Shown: piece by piece, positions 5,582 through 10,345 of the stretch | Numbering within the stretch: the first letter of the stretch is position 1 | How the letters are laid out: each line of letters opens with the position of its first letter | DNA from: Synechococcus sp. MED650 | Lineage (GTDB): Bacteria; Cyanobacteriota; Cyanobacteriia; PCC-6307; Cyanobiaceae | Direction: 5' to 3' | Assembly (NCBI GenBank): GCA_002691345.1 | Contig: NZHI01000051.1 | Coordinates: forward strand, 3,262-13,606 | Length of the DNA stretch: 10,345 nucleotides | Notes under the pieces: model-generated | What the model saw: only the letters and a program-made list of their open reading frames with translations | Databases searched by the model: none | Told to the model about the DNA's origin: nothing | Program-made: the position numbers and the translations under genes

Positions 5582-6651
5582 TCGAGAAGTTGGTCGGCGA
5601 TCGCTTTGACCTTCCCTTGGCGCTGCAGCTTGAGGATGGAGACATCCAATGGTGTGCGCAGGGGACTGTTTGCTTTCACGACAAATCCGTAGGTCTCCTC
5701 TGAAAGCGTGAATGGGGCCAAGCGAAGCTCCAATTGCGGATTGTTCTTCAGGTAGTACCGCAGTGCAGGACGGTCGAAGATCAGGGCCTCTGCTTTCCCC
5801 GAAACAATCAGGTCCGCGGCGGCAGCCAGCGTCGGCTTCGGAAGCAGTCGCATTCCTCCTCGCTCAGCCAGCTCCATTCCACTGGTCCCTTCCACGACGG
5901 CGACACGACGTCCGCTCAGCTGTTGGGGATCACTGATGGCAGCCTCGGTGGCGCCGGAGAGGAACAGCGTGAAGGCTGAAGCCAGGCTTGCTGTCAGTGA
6001 TGACACGGCGATCAGCGAGATCACCATCCAGACCGCGGTGATCCCGCGGCCTGTGCGGGTGATCGGGGCCTTGTCGCCATAACCAACGGTTGTAAGGGTG
6101 ACGACGGCAAACCACATGCCGCTGCAGATGCCGGGGAGCCAGGCCTGGGGGAACTGTTCGCTGTTGCGGTGGCGTTCCGCTAGCCAGATCAGACTGCCCA
6201 CGACGAGCAGCACGCTGAGTAAAACCAAAACAGAGGAGATCACCGCCCAGCCGAAGAACACTTGCAGACGGCTGAAGGCCGATGGAGGCTGAATCGGGAG
6301 CAGAACGCCAGATTTTCCGAGGTAATAGGGCTGTGTGAAATCCACCCCAGGGATCGCCAGACGTTTCGAGGTGATGCTGATCGGGCCTACCAAAACATCG
6401 AGACGGCCCTGCTCTACAGCGGTGATGCCGCTTTTCGGCGACTTCTGAGGCAGAAGGGTGTAGTTGAAGCCGTTCTCCTCAGCGACGCGACGCCAGATAT
6501 CGAGGCTGATGCCGCTGTCACTGGCCCCCTCCTGAATCACAAAGGGAGGGGATCCACTCACTCCCACCCTCAGCTCGCGCGCCTGGAGTGGCAGCGCCTG
6601 AGTGAGAGCGGTGATCAGTAGAACGGTGGACCACCGCCTGGAGAACCCCAT
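5578..6651 (-). CDS. GluR0-like ionotropic glutamate receptor / ligand-gated potassium channel
   Basis: From ATG 6651 the protein has 357 residues. Residues 1-24 are a signal peptide (MGFSRRW then a hydrophobic core, ending LQA). A split periplasmic amino-acid-binding domain of the SBP type is formed by about 25-117 and 244-355. Between them lie a transmembrane segment (about 132-157), a pore loop with the potassium filter TTVGYGD (187-193) and a second transmembrane helix (about 203-227). This order is that of prokaryotic glutamate receptors such as Synechocystis GluR0. The ligand is probably an amino acid, but the binding residues were not checked against a structure. The AGGGAG ribosome-binding site 7 bases upstream fixes this start against a TTG at 6720. 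Two tiny same-strand genes lie just upstream. The 3' end overlaps the RHH gene tail to tail. Confidence 0.9.
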   Translation of the reverse strand: MGFSRRWSTVLLITALTQALPLQARELRVGVSGSPPFVIQEGASDSGISLDIWRRVAEENGFNYTLLPQKSPKSGITAVEQGRLDVLVGPISITSKRLAIPGVDFTQPYYLGKSGVLLPIQPPSAFSRLQVFFGWAVISSVLVLLSVLLVVGSLIWLAERHRNSEQFPQAWLPGICSGMWFAVVTLTTVGYGDKAPITRTGRGITAVWMVISLIAVSSLTASLASAFTLFLSGATEAAISDPQQLSGRRVAVVEGTSGMELAERGGMRLLPKPTLAAAADLIVSGKAEALIFDRPALRYYLKNNPQLELRLAPFTLSEETYGFVVKANSPLRTPLDVSILKLQRQGKVKAIADQLLD

Positions 6652-6658
6652 TACCGGG

Positions 6659-6664
6659 CTCCCT
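6659..6664 (-). promoter_or_regulatory. Strong Shine-Dalgarno for the GluR0-like gene
   Basis: AGGGAG on the minus strand lies 7 bases before the ATG at 6651. It is the clearest ribosome-binding site in the window, where most genes lack one, and it selects the start that gives a proper signal peptide. Confidence 0.6.
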
Positions 6665-6694
6665 GATGAATGGAGGGTGTCATGAAGGGCTTGC

Positions 6695-6775
6695 TCAGCG
6701 CTGCTCAAGCCGGCGAACAATGACAGCCATTGCTGCTAACGAACCAGCCAGGGCAATGAGCAGAGCGATGGTCAT
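6695..6775 (-). CDS. Candidate 26-residue single-helix membrane peptide
   Basis: ATG 6775 to TGA 6695 encodes MTIALLIALAGSLAAMAVIV plus the basic tail RRLEQR. It is one hydrophobic helix of about 18 residues with a positive C-terminus, typical of small bacterial membrane peptides. It begins 8 bases after the stop of the 55-residue gene and ends 43 bases before the GluR0-like start on the same strand. Operon membership is therefore plausible. No Shine-Dalgarno is visible. The amino-acid pattern is good but the length is too small for certainty. It could be an accessory peptide of the channel or an unrelated membrane peptide. Confidence 0.4.
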   Translation of the reverse strand: MTIALLIALAGSLAAMAVIVRRLEQR

Positions 6776-6783
6776 CAGCGACG

Positions 6784-6951
6784 TCAGAGCGAGATAGGCA
6801 CTGCCAGGTTGGCATCCACATCACCAAGCAGCCAATCCGCCACCTCCATGCGCAAGGCGTAGGCGCACTCGAAACGTTCCTGACGCTCAAGCGAGAGAAG
6901 GCGTCGTTCCAACCAGCGCAGAGTTTCGATTGGCAGCTGGTTTGGCCGCAT
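6784..6951 (-). CDS. Candidate 55-residue hypothetical protein
   Basis: ATG 6951 to TGA 6784 gives a charged, helical, soluble protein. It opens with MRPNQLPIETLRWLERRLLS, continues with an Arg/Glu-rich stretch and Cys29, and has MEVADWLLGDVDAN near the C-terminus. The heptad-like spacing of Leu and Trp in residues 10-43 suggests a helical hairpin or coiled coil. It explains most of the gap between the channel gene and the divergent phosphoesterase gene, whose start is 100 bases away. I do not recognise a family. Its length and composition are similar to many conserved small picocyanobacterial proteins. Confidence 0.55.
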   Translation of the reverse strand: MRPNQLPIETLRWLERRLLSLERQERFECAYALRMEVADWLLGDVDANLAVPISL

Positions 6952-7051
6952 GGAGCACGCCACAATGCGGGTCCGAGGTGAATCGAAGCTTGAAGCACCA
7001 GGGGGCTATTCCAATGCAGCCGACGACACCAAATTGTCGTTGGGGTTGTTG

Positions 7052-7729
7052 ATGGCAACGCACGATTGGCTGTGGGCAGATCAAGAGAAGCTGACGTTTC
7101 TTCCGGAATGTGGCTTGTGGCGTGAGCAGGGGCGCGTTCTGTTTGTGGCTGATCTGCACCTCGGCAAAGCCGAGGTGTTTCAGGCCCATGGAATTCCCTT
7201 GCCGAGTGACGGTGATCAGGGAACCCTGAATCCTCTGCTGGATCTATGTCACCAGCAGCAGCCAAATCGGTTGGTTGTGCTGGGAGATTTAATTCATGCG
7301 CGGATCGGATTAACTCCGTTCTTACGCCAGACCCTGCGAGCTTTGCCAGACCTCTGCGGGTGTGAGGTGATCTTGATTGGAGGTAATCATGATGCAGGCA
7401 GTTGGTTGGAGGGATTGCCGCAGCACGCATCACAACGCTTGGGTTCACTTTGGTTAAGCCATATCCCGGAACGGGTTCCAGAGCCTGGCTTGCTCAATGT
7501 TTGTGGCCATTTGCATCCAATGGCGCGATTGAAATCCCGCTCGGATCGTTTGCGAATGCCCTGTTTTGCCTTTGATCCTGATGGTCCTCGTCTGGTGATT
7601 CCTGCATTCGGGCAGTTGACGGGAGGCCATGACTGCGGCGAGCGTTACCAGCAATGGCTGGTGGCGGACGGCGCCATCGTTCCTTGGTTCGCACAACTCC
7701 CAAAAAACCGAGGGCGTCGGGTCGCGTGA
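7052..7729 (+). CDS. pdeM: PdeM-type metallophosphoesterase (ligase-associated DNA damage response family)
   Basis: Translation from ATG 7052 gives 225 residues. It carries the calcineurin-like motifs in order: FVADLHLGKA (31-40; Asp34, His36), VVLGDLIHAR (75-84; Asp79), IGGNHDAG (109-116; Asn112, His113), His137 and CGHLHP (151-156). The beginnings LPEC and HGIPLPSDG and the C-terminal LRMPCFAF...IPAFGQLTGG are characteristic of the PdeM family, described as ligase-associated DNA damage response phosphoesterases. It should bind two metal ions. The usual partners, an ATP-dependent ligase and an Lhr-type helicase, are not in this window. An upstream ATG at 6950 would add 34 residues without family similarity. 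The TGA stop overlaps the next gene's start as GTGA. Confidence 0.85.
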   Translation: MATHDWLWADQEKLTFLPECGLWREQGRVLFVADLHLGKAEVFQAHGIPLPSDGDQGTLNPLLDLCHQQQPNRLVVLGDLIHARIGLTPFLRQTLRALPDLCGCEVILIGGNHDAGSWLEGLPQHASQRLGSLWLSHIPERVPEPGLLNVCGHLHPMARLKSRSDRLRMPCFAFDPDGPRLVIPAFGQLTGGHDCGERYQQWLVADGAIVPWFAQLPKNRGRRVA

Positions 7730-9168
7730 ATCATCACGCCAAGCCCGGCCCCAACGCCAGACGGCGAATGCGTTTCCGTAAGCGCTGGCTGGTGTTCGCC
7801 ATGCCGTTGATGGTGCTTGGAGGGCTGATTGCTTTGGCCCCATCGGTCCCTGACCGTGCTGAATTCTCTGAACAGAGTGAAGTGGGTCTGGAGTCGCAGA
7901 CCAGAAATCGTCAACCGTTCCGCTACATCCCGGATGATGAGGTTTATGCCTTAGATCTCGATCCGCGCAGAGTCCGTTTCGGGCTGCTGGAGGGCTGGGA
8001 TCGTGAACAGGATGCCTACGAGGATCTTGCTGCTCTGGCCTACGTTTCAGGCCCGATGTATGAGCGTCATGTCGACAACGCGGGCCGTGAGATCACTGTT
8101 CCGCTCGGGGATCTCAAATTCGGGACCAAGGTCTGGCGCGGTCGTAACCGCACCGCCTCTCGCCAGCGTGCATTTGTGGGGATCCGCCATAACGGCAGCG
8201 TTGATTTCGGTTACGGCGAGCTCACCGATGAGCGCAGTCAGATGTACGACACGTTCATAGGCGGTCTGCACAGCCTCTACAACGATCTTGAGGAGCCTCC
8301 CGAGAGCTACAAGGGGGCTTACAGCATCAGCATGGGGCAGCGGATTCGGTACTACCTTCCCCGCATTCGGATGGTGATGGGACTTCGGCAGGACGGCCAC
8401 ATCGAAGTTCTGATGAGTAGAGATGGGCTCACCCTTGAGCAGAGCAAGGATCTCGCCCGTCGCCGGGGCTATCTGGCGGCCTATATGCCAGATCACGCCT
8501 CCAAAAGTCGCTTCATCATTCCAGGGGTCAAGGGATTCACCGAGGAGGATGCCAACTGGATCAGTGGTGGCGCAACGAGTTTTGTTCACGTTCCCTACAT
8601 GTTGCGTCTGAGTTCTCGCCAGACTCCGTTACGGGGCAGCCTGATCGCTGGCCTGACACCCCGACTCTCCGATCAGGAGAGCTGCGACGGCCCGATCGAT
8701 TGCGTTCAGGCCTTCACGAATCATCTGGCAGACCGAGCTCTGGCTGGTCTCAACCGGGTGATGGAGCAGGGCGTCGAACCTCTTGCCCGTCTGATTTGGG
8801 CACCGTCGGTGCCCAGCAAACCCAACCGCCCCTCGGATGGTGCTCTTCCCGCATCGGGCCCCAACGACCGTGCTCCTTTGAGGGAACCACCGATCACGGC
8901 TGATCCTCTGGTGCTCCGTGAGCAGCCGGCCATCATCACCACCCCAGAACAGTTGGATCCACTGCCGGAACCGGAAGATCGCTGGACGGAGCCTGAACCT
9001 TTTGCGCCATTGCCACCCGATCTGCCTCCTCCCACCTGGGTCGATGATCCTGTGGTTGCGCCTCAGCAGTCGGTTGCGCCTGAGTCAACCAATCGCCTGT
9101 TGGGAGCTCCTCCCCCGCCAGAGCTTCCACCGCTGCCGTCTTCTCCACTTCCAGTGTTGCCGGATTGA
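7726..9168 (+). CDS. Membrane-anchored protein, possible phosphodiester glycosidase-like core, Pro-rich tail
   Basis: GTG 7726 overlaps the pdeM stop as GTGA, and this start gives 480 residues. A basic N-terminus (RRRMRFRKRW) precedes one transmembrane segment at about 21-40, so the bulk should lie in the periplasm. The core, about 65-370, contains ALAYVSGPMYER and a repeat of the pattern aliphatic-GI/LR-x-(D/N)G: AFVGIRHNGSVDFGYGEL and MVMGLRQDGHIEVLMSRDG. After the second comes LTLEQSKDLARRRGYLAAYM. This order recalls the NAGPA/phosphodiester glycosidase domain, but the usual D-G-G-x-S signature is missing, so a catalytic role is uncertain. The C-terminal 110 residues are rich in Pro, Glu and Ser and likely disordered, perhaps spanning the cell wall. 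An alternative start at ATG 7768 would shorten the N-terminus. Family not firmly recognised. Confidence 0.75.
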   Translation: MNHHAKPGPNARRRMRFRKRWLVFAMPLMVLGGLIALAPSVPDRAEFSEQSEVGLESQTRNRQPFRYIPDDEVYALDLDPRRVRFGLLEGWDREQDAYEDLAALAYVSGPMYERHVDNAGREITVPLGDLKFGTKVWRGRNRTASRQRAFVGIRHNGSVDFGYGELTDERSQMYDTFIGGLHSLYNDLEEPPESYKGAYSISMGQRIRYYLPRIRMVMGLRQDGHIEVLMSRDGLTLEQSKDLARRRGYLAAYMPDHASKSRFIIPGVKGFTEEDANWISGGATSFVHVPYMLRLSSRQTPLRGSLIAGLTPRLSDQESCDGPIDCVQAFTNHLADRALAGLNRVMEQGVEPLARLIWAPSVPSKPNRPSDGALPASGPNDRAPLREPPITADPLVLREQPAIITTPEQLDPLPEPEDRWTEPEPFAPLPPDLPPPTWVDDPVVAPQQSVAPESTNRLLGAPPPPELPPLPSSPLPVLPD

Positions 9169-9741
9169 TTGGTGGAGGCAGTGTGGAGTTGGTGGCCCGT
9201 TCCAGATTCTGATCAGCGTGTTCTGGCAGCTTGGCTGCCCCGGTTGCCATCGCGAGCCGAGCAGATTCAACTCAGTGAAGCCCTGAGCTTGAAGCTGTTT
9301 GGCTTGCATGGGTTGCAACTCACAGGGGCGGACATCGGACGCACCATTTATGGAAAACCCCAGCTGCGTGGGTCATCCCTGCACCACAGCCTGGCCAACA
9401 CCGGACAACTCACGATTGGGATCGGGGCTGTTGTGCCGGTTGGCATCGATGTGGAAGCGCAACACCGGCTGTTTCGCGTTAATCCGGATCTGCTGCGCCG
9501 GAGGATGTTCATCACGAAACAGGATGCAAACCTCTGGGAGCAAAACCGCACGCTGCTTCAGGTTTGGACGGCCAAGGAAGCCGTGTTGAAGGCCAGTGGT
9601 TTCGGTCTTGCTGGTGGCATGCCGAATGTCACCCTGTCCGCAGCTGACAACAGCTGCGGGCTTCATGGCGAGCAATACCGGTTAACGGAATGGAGCCGGC
9701 ACGGGTTTCATGTTGCTCTCGCTGAACGGCTCCGAACATGA
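9169..9741 (+). CDS. 4'-phosphopantetheinyl transferase (Sfp/HetI superfamily)
   Basis: This 190-residue protein transfers phosphopantetheine from CoA to a serine of acyl or peptidyl carrier proteins, giving the active holo forms. Visible motifs are the SLHHSLANTG segment (70-79), the Mg-binding VGIDVE (91-96; Asp94, Glu96) and WTAKEAVLKASGFGL (133-147; Glu137, Lys141). The length is slightly below Sfp (about 220) but includes all the core motifs. In cyanobacteria, one enzyme of this kind usually serves fatty-acid ACP as well as any polyketide or peptide synthases. The start directly abuts the stop of the previous gene: TTG 9169 and GTG 9172 are both possible, with another GTG at 9181. No carrier protein or synthase gene is in the window. 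Confidence 0.9.
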   Translation: MVEAVWSWWPVPDSDQRVLAAWLPRLPSRAEQIQLSEALSLKLFGLHGLQLTGADIGRTIYGKPQLRGSSLHHSLANTGQLTIGIGAVVPVGIDVEAQHRLFRVNPDLLRRRMFITKQDANLWEQNRTLLQVWTAKEAVLKASGFGLAGGMPNVTLSAADNSCGLHGEQYRLTEWSRHGFHVALAERLRT

Positions 9742-9760
9742 CGATCGATCAGTGGCTGTG

Positions 9761-9940
9761 TCACACGAAGAGTTCGTCCAGCATTTCGAGCATCCGCTGC
9801 TGGGAAATCTCGGCAGGATCGCTTGTTCTTCTCCGGAAAAAATAAGCTCTGTGCTCCTGGCCTAAACCTTCAACGGCATGCGCCTTGCGTTCGAGCAATT
9901 CAGCCAGCTTTTTGCGACGTTCAGGAGGCACAGGAATCAC
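9761..9940 (-). CDS. Small charged hypothetical protein (56-59 residues)
   Basis: GTG 9940 gives 59 residues (V/M-IPVPPERRKKLAELLERK and onward); GTG 9931 gives 56. The body has a basic helix (RRKKLAELLERKAHAV), an aromatic-basic centre (HRAYFFRRRTSD) and an acidic helical end (QQRMLEMLDELFV) before TGA 9763-9761. The frame remains open upstream to beyond 10070 without an ATG, and residues just before the GTG (GHGAWSC) could also be coding, so the start is uncertain. It is convergent with the phosphopantetheinyl transferase gene, 19 bases away. I do not recognise a family; the regular helical pattern and codon use support a real gene. A 98-codon frame on the opposite strand here (9823-10119) has no protein-like features. 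Confidence 0.55.
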   Translation of the reverse strand: MIPVPPERRKKLAELLERKAHAVEGLGQEHRAYFFRRRTSDPAEISQQRMLEMLDELFV

Positions 9941-10015
9941 GCAACTCCACGCACCATGGCCAGCCGCTGCTGGTAGGAGTACGAAAACTGCTGATCTCTA
10001 AAGGGTTTGATGGCG

Positions 10016-10051
10016 GCTCATCCCCCCCTCCACAACCCCTTATGGATGAGC
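10016..10051. repeat. Inverted repeat able to form a hairpin
   Basis: GCTCATCC (10016-10023) and GGATGAGC (10044-10051) are perfect 8-base inverted repeats around a 20-base C-rich loop. On neither side is there a run of T, so it is not a standard intrinsic terminator. It lies in the 199-base stretch between the two small genes, where I see no other gene. It could be a leader or small-RNA structure, or chance. Confidence 0.35.
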
Positions 10052-10139
10052 TGACAAAGGCGGTCATCCCTACTCAAAAACACCAACACGCTTTAACGGG
10101 CTGCTTGAAAGTTAGGTGATGTGTTGACGATTCATCTGG

Positions 10140-10259
10140 GTGAAGAAGCGCTTGGTCCTCGCGCTTTTGCTGGCGATCGCTGCTTGGGTGGTCCCATTTC
10201 GAGATGATGCCGTGAGGCATTACGCGCCGGGATTTCAGCCTGGTCAGCCCTTCGATTGA
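10140..10259 (+). CDS. Candidate 39-residue exported or membrane peptide
   Basis: GTG 10140 to TGA 10257-10259 encodes MKKRLVLALLLAIAAWVVPF and then a polar tail (RDDAVRHYAPGFQPGQPFD). The basic start plus hydrophobic stretch of about 15 residues is a signal peptide or membrane anchor; the tail has an ordered Pro/Gly pattern rather than random composition. An in-frame TGA 15 bases upstream rules out a longer form. There is no Shine-Dalgarno and no alternative ATG. I do not recognise a family, but similar tiny secreted proteins are common in picocyanobacteria. Confidence 0.5.
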   Translation: MKKRLVLALLLAIAAWVVPFRDDAVRHYAPGFQPGQPFD

Positions 10260-10345
10260 GTTGTCATAAAGAGTCTTCTGGAACTTTTCGTTAATCAGGT
10301 ACTTGAGGTTGATTTTTAGGGTGCGAGAGAAAATATAATTTTGCT
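10260..10345. other. AT-rich stretch at window end, no gene assigned
   Basis: Base composition drops sharply to AT-rich compared with the preceding 10 kb. TATAAT at 10334-10339 is a perfect -10 hexamer. A weak TTGATT at 10309-10314 lies 19 bases upstream, longer than ideal spacing. A promoter for a gene starting beyond the window is possible. A minus-strand frame is open from the edge to about 10075 but has no start inside the window and no recognisable content. Confidence 0.25.

Noticed and set aside
6652..6720. 23-residue extension of the channel from TTG 6720
   Set aside because: It would bury the signal peptide; ATG 6651 has a strong Shine-Dalgarno.
6705..7448. 247-codon minus-strand frame
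   Set aside because: It overlaps pdeM and both short genes; composition is that of an antisense shadow.
9960..10060. tRNA-like or tmRNA-like stretch
   Set aside because: I could not form a cloverleaf or find TTC-arm bases; only the 8-base hairpin holds.
9823..10119. 98-codon plus-strand frame
   Set aside because: No hydrophobic core or motif, and it runs antisense to a better small gene.
10075..10345. Minus-strand frame open from the window edge
   Set aside because: No start inside the window, mixed composition, and it runs antisense to the 39-residue candidate; it could be reconsidered with more sequence.

Overview
The window looks like a gene-dense stretch of a marine picocyanobacterial chromosome (Synechococcus/Cyanobium type). 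This rests on protein recognition, GC-rich compact coding, frequent GTG/TTG starts, few Shine-Dalgarno sequences, and several conserved small proteins I associate with that group. I see no rRNA, tRNA, insertion sequence, CRISPR array or prophage module. The assignment is from memory of families, not from a database search.

Layout. 1-224 (-) is the 5' part of a small protein with an HTH-like segment. 326-1081 (+) is a cysteine-poor peroxiredoxin-fold protein whose start looks damaged, followed by a small cupredoxin-like protein (1111-1584). A compact rhomboid protease (1587-2129, -) faces away from a CrtISO/phytoene-desaturase-like flavoprotein (2171-3706, +), which is followed by a 68-residue hypothetical. 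A tightly packed leftward operon (5255 to 3936) encodes a PPC/DUF296-glutaredoxin fusion, a small two-helix membrane protein and a WbuC-type cupin. Divergent from it is a ribbon-helix-helix protein (5342-5581), whose stop overlaps that of a GluR0-like ligand-gated potassium channel (5578-6651, -).

Upstream of the channel, on the same strand, are two very short candidate genes (26 and 55 residues). 7052-9741 (+) is a tight three-gene unit: a PdeM-type metallophosphoesterase, a membrane-anchored protein with a possible phosphodiester-glycosidase-like core and a proline-rich tail, and a Sfp/HetI-type phosphopantetheinyl transferase. The last 600 bases hold a 56-59-residue soluble protein on the minus strand, a hairpin-forming inverted repeat, a 39-residue exported or membrane peptide, and an AT-rich end.

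No complete new defence or mobile system is evident. The best leads are the PPC-glutaredoxin fusion and its operon, the membrane-anchored NAGPA-like protein, the small peptides next to the GluR0-like channel, and the probable broken start of the peroxiredoxin-like gene.
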